Shown here in pieces: positions 53,287 through 64,000 of a stretch of 64,000 nucleotides of DNA. Source of the DNA: Actinernus sp. WN-2022 (Eukaryota > Cnidaria > Anthozoa > Actiniaria > Actinernidae). A program made the translations under genes and the position numbers. Location of the stretch: the NCBI GenBank assembly GCA_030867875.1, contig JAOWCC010000045.1, forward strand, positions 186,001-250,000. Reading direction: 5' to 3'. The notes under the pieces were generated by a model that saw nothing but the letters and a program-made list of their open reading frames with translations, made no database searches and had not been told where the DNA came from. The stretch's first letter is position 1. Every line of letters starts with the position of its first letter.

Positions 53287-55432
53287 TCAATCCAGATTTG
53301 ACCATTTTTGAAGATGTTGATTTTTTCTTTAATTCTTTCTCCAACTTAGTCCATTCATGTTCTGAAGCTACCAGGAGATTGTTTAACATCGTTTTGAAGC
53401 ATGGTGAGTGTTTTTTAGTTTTTATTAGAAATCCAATATTTTTTTGCCTACCCGGTCTGGCTAAAATCAATCCAGATTTGAACATTTTTGAAGATGTTGA
53501 TTTTTTCTTTAATTCTTTCTCCAACTTAGTCCATTCATGTTCTGAAGCTACCAGGAGATTGTTTAACATCATTTTGAAGCATAGTGAGTGTTTTTTAGTT
53601 TTTATTAGAAATCCAATATTTTTTTGCCTACCCGGTCTGGCTAAAATCAATCCAGATTTGACCATTTTGAAGAGGTTGATTTTTTCTTTAATTCTTTCTC
53701 CAACTTAGTCCATTCATGTTCTGAAGCTACCAGGAGATTGTTTAACATCGTTTTGAAGCATGGTGAGTGTTTTTTAGTTTTTATTAGAAATCCAATATTT
53801 TTTTGCCTACCCGGTCTGGCTAAAAACAATCCAGATTTGACCATTTTTGAAGATGTTGATATTTTCTTTAATTCTTTCTCCAACTTAGTCCATTCTCTTT
53901 CTGAAGCTACCAGGAGATTGTTTGAGATGGTTTTGAAGCATAGTCAGTGGTTTTTTAGTTTTTGTCAGAAATCCAAGATTTTTTGCCTACCCGGTCTGGC
54001 AAAAATCAATCCAGATTTGACCATTTTTGAAGATGTTGATATTTTCTTTAATTCTTTCTCCAACTTAGTCCATTCATGTTCTGAAGCTACCAGGAGATTG
54101 TTTAACATCATTTTGAAGCATAGTGAGTGTTTTTTAGTTTTTATTAGAAATCCAATATTTTTTTGCCTACCCGGTCTGGCTAAAATCAATCCAGATTTGA
54201 CCATTTTTGAAGATGTTGATTTTTTCTTTAATTCTTTCTCCAACTTAGTCCATTCATGTTCTGAAGCTACCAGGAGATTGTTTAACATCGTTTTGAAGCA
54301 TGGTGAGTGTTTTTTAGTTTTTATTAGAAATCCAATATTTTTTTGCCTACCCGGTCTGGCTAAAATCAATCCAGATTTGAACATTTTTGAAGATGTTGAT
54401 TTTTTCTTTAATTCTTTCTCCAACTTAGTCCATTCATGTTCTGAAGCTACCAGGAGATTGTTTAACATCATTTTGAAGCATAGTGAGTGTTTTTTAGTTT
54501 TTATTAGAAATCCAATATTTTTTTGCCTACCCGGTCTGGCTAAAATCAATCCAGATTTGACCATTTTTGAAGAGGTTGATTTTTTCTTTAATTCTTTCTC
54601 CAACTTAGTCCATTCATGTTCTGAAGCTACCAGGAGATTGTTTAACATCGTTTTGAAGCATGGTGAGTGTTTTTTAGTTTTTATTAGAAATCCAATATTT
54701 TTTTGCCTACCCGGTCTGGCTAAAAACAATCCAGATTTGACCATTTTTGAAGATGTTGATTTTTTCTTTAATTCTTTCTCCAACTTAGTCCATTCATGTT
54801 CTGAAGCTACCAGGAGATTGTTTAACATCGTTTTGAAGCATAGTGAGTGTTTTTTAGTTTTTATTAGAAATCCAATATTTTATTGCCTACCCGGTCTGGC
54901 TAAAAACAATCCAGATTTGACCATTTTTGAAGATGTTGATTTTTTCTTTAATTCTTTCTCCAACTTAGTCCATTCATGTTCTGAAGCTACCAGGAGATTG
55001 TTTAACATCATTTTGAAGCATAGTGAGTGTTTTTTAGTTTTTATTAGAAATCCAATATTTTTTTGCCTACCCGGTCTGGCTAAAATCAATCCAGATTTGA
55101 ACATTTTTGAAGATGTTGATTTTTTCTTTAATTCTTTCTCCAACTTAGTCCATTCATGTTCTGAAGCTACCAGGAGATTGTTTAACATCGTTTTGAAGCA
55201 TAGTGAGTGTTTTTTAGTTTTTATTAGAAATCCAATATTTTTTTGCCTACCCGGTCTGGCTAAAAACAATCCAGATTTGACCATTTTTGAAGATGTTGAT
55301 TTTTTCTTTAATTCTTTCTCCAACTTAGTCCATTCATGTTCTGAAGCTACCAGGAGATTGTTTAACATCGTTTTGAAGCATAGTGAGTGTTTTTTAGTTT
55401 TTATTAGAAATCCAATATTTTTTTGCCTACCC

Positions 55433-55450
55433 GGTCTGGCTGGTCTGGCT
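55433..55450 (+). repeat. 9-bp micro-duplication inside a monomer boundary
   Basis: GGTCTGGCT occurs twice in direct succession (55,433-55,441 and 55,442-55,450), where all other monomers have one copy. It is the largest in-monomer length change I found. It shifts all reading frames by zero but breaks the 180-bp register by 9. Replication slippage is the simple explanation; it lies in the indel-rich right part of the window, so a consensus error is also possible. Confidence 0.85.
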
Positions 55451-58264
55451 AAAATCAATCCAGATTTGAACATTTTTGAAGATGTTGATTTTTTCTTTAA
55501 TTCTTTCTCCAACTTAGTCCATTCATGTTCTGAAGCTACCAGGAGATTGTTTAACATCGTTTGAAGCATAGTGAGTGTTTTTTAGTTTTTCTTAGAAATC
55601 CAATATTTTTTTGCCTACCCGGTCTGGCTAAAATCAATCCAGATTTGACCATTTTTGAAGAGGTTGATTTTTTCTTTAATTCTTTCTCCAACTTAGTCCA
55701 TTCATGTTCTGAAGCTACCAGGAGATTGTTTAACATCGTTTTGAAGCATGGTGAGTGTTTTTTAGTTTTTATTAGAAATCCAATATTTTTTTGCCTACCC
55801 GGTCTGGCTAAAAACAATCCAGATTTGACCATTTTTGAAGATGTTGATTTTTTCTTTAATTCTTTCTCCAACTTAGTCCATTCATGTTCTGAAGCTACCA
55901 GGAGATTGTTTAACATCGTTTTGAAGCATGGTGAGTGTTTTTTAGTTTTTATTAGAAATCCAATATTTTTTTGCCTACCCGGTCTGGCTAAAAACAATCC
56001 AGATTTGACCATTTTTGAAGAGGTTGATTTTTTCTTTAATTCTTTCTCCAACTTAGTCCATTCATGTTCTGAAGCTACCAGGAGATTGTTTAACATCGTT
56101 TTGAAGCATGGTGAGTGTTTTTTAGTTTTTATTAGAAATCCAATATTTTTTGCCTACCCGGTCTGGCTAAAATCAATCCAGATTTGACCATTTTTGAAGA
56201 GGTTGATTTTTCTTAATTCTTTCTCCAACTTAGTCCATTCATGTTCTGAAGCTACCAGGAGATTGTTTAACATCGTTTTGAAGCATGGTGAGTGTTTTTT
56301 AGTTTTTATTAGAAATCCAATATTTTTTTGCCTACCCGGTCTGGCTAAAAACAATCCAGATTTGACCATTTTTGAAGATGTTGATTTTTTCTTTAATTCT
56401 TTCTCCAACTTAGTCCATTCATGTTCTGAAGCTACCAGGAGATTGTTTAACATCGTTTTGAAGCATGGTGAGTGTTTTTTAGTTTTTATTAGAAATCAAT
56501 ATTTTTTTGCCTACCCGGTCTGGCTAAAAACAATCCAGATTTGACCATTTTTGAAGATGTTGATTTTTTCTTTAATTCTTTCTCCAACTTAGTCCATTCA
56601 TGTTCTGAAGCTACCAGGAGATTGTTTAACATCGTTTTGAAGCATGGTGAGTGTTTTTTAGTTTTTATTAGAAATCCAATATTTTTTTGCCTACCCGGTC
56701 TGGCTAAAATCAATCCAGATTTGAACATTTTTGAAGATGTTGATTTTTTCTTAAATTCTTTCTCCAACTTAGTCCATTCATGTTCTGAAGCTACCAGGAG
56801 ATTGTTTAACATCGTTTTGAAGCATGGTGAGTGTTTTTTAGTTTTTATTAGAAATCCAATATTTTTTTGCCTACCCGGTCTGGCTAAAAACAATCCAGAT
56901 TTGACCATTTTTGAAGATGTTGATTTTTTCTTTAATTCTTTCTCCAACTTAGTCCATTCTCTTTCTGAAGCTACCAGGAGATTGTTTGAGATGGTTTTGA
57001 AGCATAGTCAGTGGTTTTTTAGTTTTTGTCAGAAATCCAAGATTTTTTGCCTACCCGGTCTGGCAAAAATCAATCCAGATTTGACCATTTTTGAAGATGT
57101 TGATATTTTCTTTAATTCTTTCTCCAACTTAGTCCATTCATGTTCTGAAGCTACCAGGAGATTGTTTAACATCATTTTGAAGCATAGTGAGTGTTTTTTA
57201 GTTTTTATTAGAAATCCAATATTTTTTTGCCTACCCGGTCTGGCTAAAAACAATCCAGATTTGACCATTTTTGAAGATGTTGATATTTTCTTTAATTCTT
57301 TCTCCAACTTAGTCCATTCATGTTCTGAAGCTACCAGGAGATTGTTTAACATCATTTTGAAGCATAGTGAGTGTTTTTTAGTTTTTATTAGAAATCCAAT
57401 ATTTTTTGCCTACCCGGTCTGGCTAAAATCAATCCAGATTTGACCATTTTTGAAGATGTTGATATTTTCTTTAATTCTTTCTCCAACTTAGTCCATTCAT
57501 GTTCTGAAGCTACCAGGAGATTGTTTAACATCGTTTTGAAGCATGGTGAGTGTTTTTTAGTTTTTATTAGAAATCCAATATTTTTTTGCCTACCCGGTCT
57601 GGCTAAAAACAATCCAGATTTGACCATTTTTGAAGATGTTGATTTTTTCTTTAATTCTTTCTCCAACTTAGTCCATTCATGTTCTGAAGCTACCAGGAGA
57701 TTGTTTAACATCGTTTTGAAGCATGGTGAGTGTTTTTTAGTTTTTATTAGAAATCCAATATTTTTTTGCCTACCCGGTCTGGCTAAAATCAATCCAGATT
57801 TGACCATTTTTGAAGATGTTGATATTTTCTTTAATTCTTTCTCCAACTTAGTCCATTCTCTTTCTGAAGCTACCAGGAGATTGTTTGAGATGGTTTTGAA
57901 GCATAGTCAGTGGTTTTTTAGTTTTTGTCAGAAATCCAAGATTTTTTGCCTACCCGGTCTGGCAAAAATCAATCCAGATTTGACCATTTTTGAAGATGTT
58001 GATATTTTCTTTAATTCTTTCTCCAACTTAGTCCATTCATGTTCTGAAGCTACCAGGAGATTGTTTAACATCATTTTGAAGCATAGTGAGTGTTTTTTAG
58101 TTTTATTAGAAATCCAATATTTTTTTGCCTACCCGGTCTGGCTAAAATCAATCCAGATTTGACCATTTTTGAAGATGTTGATTTTTTCTTTAATTCTTTC
58201 TCCAACTTAGTCCATTCATGTTCTGAAGCTACCAGGAGATTGTTTAACATCGTTTTGAAGCATG

Positions 58265-60604
58265 GTGAGTGTTTTTAGTTTTTATTAGAAATCCAATATT
58301 TTTTTGCCTACCCGGTCTGGCTAAAATCAATCCAGATTTGACCATTTTTGAAGATGTTGATATTTTCTTTAATTCTTTCTCCAACTTAGTCCATTCATGT
58401 TCTGAAGCTACCAGGAGATTGTTTAACATCATTTTGAAGCATAGTGAGTGTTTTTTAGTTTTTATTAGCAATCCAATATTTTTTGGCCTACCCGGTCTGG
58501 CTAAAATCAATCCAGATTTGACCATTTTTGAAGATGTTGATATTTTCTTAATTCTTTCTCCAACTTAGTCCATTCATGTTCTGAAGCTACCAGGAGATTG
58601 TTTAACATCATTTTGAAGCATAGTGAGTGTTTTTTAGTTTTTATTAGAAATCCAATATTTTTTTGCCTACCCGGTCTGGCTAAAATCAATCCAGATTTGA
58701 CCATTTTTGAAGATGTTGATTTTTTCTTTAATTCTTTCTCCAACTTAGTCCATTCATGTTCTGAAGCTACCAGGAGATTGTTTAACATCATTTTGAAGCA
58801 TAGTGAGTGTTTTTTAGTTTTTATTAGAAATCCAATATTTTTTTACCTACCCGGTCTGGCTAAAATCAATCCAGATTTGACCATTTTTGAAGAGGTTGAT
58901 TTTTTCTTTAATTCTTTCTCCAACTTAGTCCATTCATGTTCTGAAGCTACCAGGAGATTGTTTAACATCGTTTTGAAGCATGGTGAGTGTTTTTTAGTTT
59001 TTATTAGAAATCCAATATTTTTTTGCCTACCCGGTCTGGCTAAAAACAATCCAGATTTGACCATTTTTGAAGATGTTGATTTTTTCTTTAATTCTTTCTC
59101 CAACTTAGTCCATTCATGTTCTGAAGCTACCAGGAGATTGTTTAACATCGTTTTGAAGCATGGTGAGTGTTTTTTAGTTTTTATTAGAAATCCAATATTT
59201 TTTTGCCTACCCGGTCTGGCTAAAAACAATCCAGATTTGACCATTTTTGAAGATGTTGATTTTTTCTTTAATTCTTTCTCCAACTTAGTCCATTCTCTTT
59301 CTGAAGCTACCAGGAGATTGTTTGAGATGGTTTTGAAGCATAGTCAGTGGTTTTTTAGTTTTTGTCAGAAATCCAAGATTTTTTGCCTACCCGGTCTGGC
59401 AAAAATCAATCCAGATTTGACCATTTTTGAAGATGTTGATATTTTCTTTAATTCTTTCTCCAACTTAGTCCATTCATGTTCTGAAGCTACCAGGAGATTG
59501 TTTAACATCATTTTGAAGCATAGTGAGTGTTTTTTAGTTTTTATTAGAAATCCAATATTTTTTTGCCTACCCGGTCTGGCTAAAATCAATCCAGATTTGA
59601 CCATTTTTGAAGATGTTGATTTTTTCTTTAATTCTTTCTCCAACTTAGTCCATTCATGTTCTGAAGCTACCAGGAGATTGTTTAACATCGTTTTGAAGCA
59701 TGGTGAGTGTTTTTTAGTTTTTATTAGAAATCCAATATTTTTTTGCCTACCCGGTCTGGCTAAAATCAATCCAGATTTGAACATTTTTGAAGATGTTGAT
59801 TTTTTCTTTAATTCTTTCTCCAACTTAGTCCATTCATGTTCTGAAGCTACCAGGAGATTGTTTAACATCATTTTGAAGCATAGTGAGTGTTTTTTAGTTT
59901 TTATTAGAAATCCAATATTTTTTTGCCTACCCGGTCTGGCTAAAATCAATCCAGATTTGACCATTTTTGAAGAGGTTGATTTTTTCTTTAATTCTTTCTC
60001 CAACTTAGTCCATTCATGTTCTGAAGCTACCAGGAGATTGTTTAACATCGTTTTGAAGCATGGTGAGTGTTTTTTAGTTTTTATTAGAAATCCAATATTT
60101 TTTTGCCTACCCGGTCTGGCTAAAAACAATCCAGATTTGACCATTTTTGAAGATGTTGATATTTTCTTTAATTCTTTCTCCAACTTAGTCCATTCTCTTT
60201 CTGAAGCTACCAGGAGATTGTTTGAGATGGTTTTGAAGCATAGTCAGTGGTTTTTTAGTTTTTGTCAGAAATCCAAGATTTTTGCCTACCCGGTCTGGCA
60301 AAAATCAATCCAGATTTGACCATTTTGAAGATGTTGATATTTTCTTTAATTCTTTCTCCAACTTAGTCCATTCATGTTCTGAAGCTACCAGGAGATTGTT
60401 TAACATCATTTTGAAGCATAGTGAGTGTTTTTTAGTTTTTATTAGAAATCCAATATTTTTTTGCCTACCCGGTCTGGCTAAAATCAATCCAGATTTGACC
60501 ATTTTTGAAGATGTTGATTTTTTCTTTAATTCTTTCTCCAACTTAGTCCATTCATGTTCTGAAGCTACCAGGAGATTGTTTAACATCATTTTGAAGCATA
60601 GTGA
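58265..60604 (+). repeat. 13-monomer tandem duplication, left copy
   Basis: From about 58,265 the order of monomer classes repeats 13 monomers later, with correspondence running to about 60,695 against 60,605-63,035. Markers are the TTTACC variant near 58,841 (again near 61,181) and the LS pair at 59,294 and 60,194 (again at 61,632 and 62,531). The left copy has private one-base losses near 58,548, 60,283 and 60,324. The unit is absent from the corresponding part of unit A, so the event is specific to this copy. Confidence 0.82.
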
Positions 60605-62940
60605 GTGTTTTTTAGTTTTTATTAGAAATCCAATATTTTTTTGCCTACCCGGTCTGGCTAAAATCAATCCAGATTTGACCATTTTTGAAGATGTTGATAT
60701 TTTCTTTAATTCTTTCTCCAACTTAGTCCATTCATGTTCTGAAGCTACCAGGAGATTGTTTAACATCATTTTGAAGCATAGTGAGTGTTTTTTAGTTTTT
60801 ATTAGAAATCCAATATTTTTTTGCCTACCCGGTCTGGCTAAAATCAATCCAGATTTGACCATTTTTGAAGATGTTGATATTTTCTTTAATTCTTTCTCCA
60901 ACTTAGTCCATTCATGTTCTGAAGCTACCAGGAGATTGTTTAACATCATTTTGAAGCATAGTGAGTGTTTTTTAGTTTTTATTAGAAATCCAATATTTTT
61001 TTGCCTACCCGGTCTGGCTAAAATCAATCCAGATTTGACCATTTTTGAAGATGTTGATTTTTTCTTTAATTCTTTCTCCAACTTAGTCCATTCATGTTCT
61101 GAAGCTACCAGGAGATTGTTTAACATCATTTTGAAGCATAGTGAGTGTTTTTTAGTTTTTATTAGAAATCCAATATTTTTTTACCTACCCGGTCTGGCTA
61201 AAATCAATCCAGATTTGACCATTTTTGAAGAGGTTGATTTTTTCTTTAATTCTTTCTCCAACTTAGTCCATTCATGTTCTGAAGCTACCAGGAGATTGTT
61301 TAACATCGTTTTGAAGCATGGTGAGTGTTTTTTAGTTTTTATTAGAAATCCAATATTTTTTTGCCTACCCGGTCTGGCTAAAAACAATCCAGATTTGACC
61401 ATTTTTGAAGATGTTGATTTTTTCTTTAATTCTTTCTCCAACTTAGTCCATTCATGTTCTGAAGCTACCAGGAGATTGTTTAACATCGTTTTGAAGCATG
61501 GTGAGTGTTTTTTAGTTTTTATTAGAAATCCAATATTTTTTTGCCTACCCGGTCTGGCTAAAAACAATCCAGATTTGACCATTTTTGAAGATGTTGATTT
61601 TTTCTTTAATTCTTTCTCCAACTTAGTCCATTCTCTTTCTGAAGCTACCAGGAGATTGTTTGAGATGGTTTTGAAGCATAGTCAGTGGTTTTTTAGTTTT
61701 TGTCAGAAATCCAAGATTTTTTGCCTACCCGGTCTGGCAAAAATCAATCCAGATTTGACCATTTTTGAAGATGTTGATATTTTCTTTAATTCTTTCTCCA
61801 ACTTAGTCCATTCATGTTCTGAAGCTACCAGGAGATTGTTTAACATCATTTTGAAGCATAGTGAGTGTTTTTTAGTTTTTATTAGAAATCCAATATTTTT
61901 TTGCCTACCCGGTCTGGCTAAAATCAATCCAGATTTGACCATTTTTGAAGATGTTGATTTTTTCTTTAATTCTTTCTCCAACTTAGTCCATTCATGTTCT
62001 GAAGCTACCAGGAGATTGTTTAACATCGTTTTGAAGCATGGTGAGTGTTTTTTAGTTTTTATTAGAAATCCAATATTTTTTTGCCTACCCGGTCTGGCTA
62101 AAATCAATCCAGATTTGAACATTTTTGAAGATGTTGATTTTTTCTTTAATTCTTTCTCCAACTTAGTCCATTCATGTTCTGAAGCTACCAGGAGATTGTT
62201 TAACATCATTTTGAAGCATAGTGAGTGTTTTTTAGTTTTTATTAGAAATCCAATATTTTTTTGCCTACCCGGTCTGGCTAAAATCAATCCAGATTTGACC
62301 ATTTTTGAAGAGGTTGATTTTTTCTTTAATTCTTTCTCCAACTTAGTCCATTCATGTTCTGAAGCTACCAGGAGATTGTTTAACATCGTTTTGAAGCATG
62401 GTGAGTGTTTTTTAGTTTTTATTAGAAATCCAATATTTTTTTGCCTACCCGGTCTGGCTAAAAACAATCCAGATTTGACCATTTTTGAAGATGTTGATAT
62501 TTTCTTTAATTCTTTCTCCAACTTAGTCATTCTCTTTCTGAAGCTACCAGGAGATTGTTTGAGATGGTTTTGAAGCATAGTCAGTGGTTTTTTAGTTTTT
62601 GTCAGAAATCCAAGATTTTTTGCCTACCCGGTCTGGCAAAAATCAATCCAGATTTGACCATTTTTGAAGATGTTGATATTTTCTTTAATTCTTTCTCCAA
62701 CTTAGTCCATTCATGTTCTGAAGCTACCAGGAGATTGTTTAACATCATTTTGAAGCATAGTGAGTGTTTTTTAGTTTTTATTAGAAATCCAATATTTTTT
62801 TGCCTACCCGGTCTGGCTAAAATCAATCCAGATTTGACCATTTTTGAAGATGTTGATTTTTTCTTTAATTCTTTCTCCAACTTAGTCCATTCATGTTCTG
62901 AAGCTACCAGGAGATTGTTTAACATCATTTTGAAGCATAG
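60605..62940 (+). repeat. 13-monomer tandem duplication, right copy
   Basis: Second copy of the unit starting at 58,265, with the TTTACC variant near 61,181 and LS monomers at 61,632 and 62,531. A lost C near 62,528 (AGTCATTCTC for AGTCCATTCTC) is private to this copy. After about 63,035 the sequence returns to the order seen in unit A from about 17,860 onward. Confidence 0.82.
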
Positions 62941-63886
62941 TGAGTGTTTTTTAGTTTTTATTAGAAATCCAATATTTTTTTGCCTACCCGGTCTGGCTAA
63001 AATCAATCCAGATTTGACCATTTTTGAAGAGGTTGATTTTTTCTTTAATTCTTTCTCCAACTTAGTCCATTCATGTTCTGAAGCTACCAGGAGATTGTTT
63101 AACATCGTTTTGAAGCATGGTGAGTGTTTTTTAGTTTTTATTAGAAATCCAATATTTTTTTGCCTACCCGGTCTGGCTAAAAACAATCCAGATTTGACCA
63201 TTTTTGAAGATGTTGATTTTTCTTTAATTCTTTCTCCAACTTAGTCCATTCATGTTCTGAAGCTACCAGGAGATTGTTTAACATCGTTTTGAAGCATAGT
63301 GAGTGTTTTTTAGTTTTTATTAGAAATCCAATATTTTATTGCCTACCCGGTCTGGCTAAAAACAATCCAGATTTGACCATTTTTGAAGATGTTGATTTTT
63401 TCTTTAATTCTTTCTCCAACTTAGTCCATTCATGTTCTGAAGCTACCAGGAGATTGTTTAACATCATTTTGAAGCATAGTGAGTGTTTTTTAGTTTTTAT
63501 TAGAAATCCAATTTTTTTTGCCTACCCGGTCTGGCTAAAATCAATCCAGATTTGAACATTTTTGAAGATGTTGATTTTTTCTTTAATTCTTTCTCCAACT
63601 TAGTCCATTCATGTTCTGAAGCTACCAGGAGATTGTTTAACATCATTTTGAAGCATAGTGAGTGTTTTTTAGTTTTTATTAGAAATCCAATATTTTTTTG
63701 CCTACCCGGTCTGGCTAAAATCAATCCAGATTTGACCATTTTTGAAGAGGTTGATTTTTTCTTTAATTCTTTCTCCAACTTAGTCCATTCATGTTCTGAA
63801 GCTACCAGGAGATTGTTTAACATCGTTTTGAAGCATGGTGAGTGTTTTTTAGTTTTATTAGAAATCCAATATTTTTTTGCCTACCC

Positions 63887-64000
63887 GGTCTGGCTAAAAA
63901 CAATCCAGATTTGACCATTTTTGAAGATGTTGATTTTTTCTTTAATTCTTTCTCCAACTTAGTCCATTCATGTTCTGAAGCTACCAGGAGATTGTTTAAC
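63887..64000 (+). repeat. Partial monomer at the right window edge
   Basis: The first 114 bases of an A14, C29, T42, T49 standard monomer, cut at GTTTAAC. The array continues beyond the window. Confidence 0.95.

Larger units (their letters stand above)
53287..63886 (+). repeat. Diverged second copy of the H-zone entry and first unit
   Basis: Monomer order follows 11,165 to about 18,700 at an offset starting near 42,116 bases. Shared landmarks include the LS monomer at 53,894 (11,778), the TTAAATTC variant at about 56,751 (14,451) with a related partner 540 bases before it, the LS at 56,958 (14,658), the TTTACC variant near 58,841 (16,369), TTTATTGCC near 63,337 (18,163) and the long-T variant near 63,513 (18,341). 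It differs by extra single monomers (54,721 and 57,241 rows), a 13-monomer duplication and scattered private indels, for example near 55,559, 56,152, 56,205, 56,497, 58,101, 58,272, 58,548, 60,283, 60,324, 62,528, 63,220 and 63,853. Confidence 0.82.
1..64000. repeat. 180-bp satellite array filling the whole window
   Basis: Every stretch of the window is a copy of one 180-bp monomer in direct head-to-tail orientation. Taking GGTCTGG as monomer start, the first begins at base 1 and the last visible one at 63,887. That is 355 periods with a net drift of only -14 bases. Most copies differ from the consensus at only a few diagnostic bases. No inverted monomer and no non-satellite interruption was seen. 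Both window edges lie inside the array, so its true length is unknown. Known biology: long, homogeneous arrays of 150-190 bp AT-rich monomers are typical of eukaryotic centromeric and pericentromeric heterochromatin. I infer that setting here but cannot prove it, and I do not recognise the family. No gene is present in any part of the window. Confidence 0.97.

Noticed and set aside
1..64000. CRISPR array
   Set aside because: There are no short repeats alternating with unique spacers; the whole 180-bp unit repeats, and no cas-like gene is present.
1..64000. CENP-B box
   Set aside because: The minus-strand CCGGG context resembles the box end, but the required TTCG and the A three bases before CGGG are absent.
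1..64000. Hammerhead ribozyme embedded in the satellite
   Set aside because: No CTGATGA core paired with a suitable GAAA on either strand of the consensus monomer.
1..64000. Transposable element or solo LTR inside the array
   Set aside because: No interruption longer than 9 bases was seen; register is maintained from end to end.
1..64000. Known plant 178-bp-type centromere satellite or Drosophila 359-bp-type satellite
   Set aside because: Lengths are roughly comparable in the first case, but the sequence shares no motif I recall from either; no identification is made.

Overview
The whole 64 kb window is tandem satellite DNA. A monomer of 180 bp (about 32% G+C) repeats head to tail from the first base to the last, giving about 355 complete monomers plus a partial one at the right edge. 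Both ends are cut inside the array. I see no unique sequence, no convincing protein-coding gene, no RNA gene, no transposon and no CRISPR. This layout points to a eukaryotic nuclear genome, most likely centromeric or pericentromeric heterochromatin, because the monomer is about one nucleosome repeat long and the array is highly homogenised. I do not recognise the monomer and cannot name the organism.

Monomers fall into classes set by a few diagnostic bases (monomer position 1 = first G of GGTCTGG): 9 T/A, 14 T/A, 29 C/A, 42 T/G, 49 A/T, 84-86 ATG/TCT, 118 A/G and 130 A/G. One strongly diverged class (here 'LS', 32 copies) differs over its second half. Reading these classes as an alphabet shows organisation at several scales: local 4-, 5-, 6- and 13-monomer duplications; 39- and 46-monomer higher-order units (7,020 and 8,280 bp); and a longer arrangement in which a left-hand block type (X) and a higher-order-repeat zone (H) alternate as X-H-X-extra-H.

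Layout. 1-11,169 is block X1; its last third is full of private one-base indels. 11,170-13,185 is the entry to the H zone. 13,186-20,738, 20,739-29,018 and 29,019-36,038 are three successive higher-order units with almost no differences in their shared parts. 35,637-46,806 is block X2, a copy of X1 displaced by 198 monomers. 46,807-53,286 is 36 extra monomers built from local reduplications of X2 material. From 53,287 to the end is a more diverged second copy of the H-zone entry and first unit, displaced by 234 monomers, with its own 13-monomer tandem duplication and many private indels.

The period is a multiple of three and the monomer lacks stops in one plus frame and one minus frame. This creates spectacular but almost certainly non-coding open frames, the largest running from 11,622 to 36,203 (8,193 codons). 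Nearly all class-defining substitutions would change amino acids in both frames, the plus frame has no ATG in standard monomers, and the frame ends are set only by single-base indels. All comparisons here were made by reading the sequence by eye; identity figures are counts of differences I found, not alignment scores.
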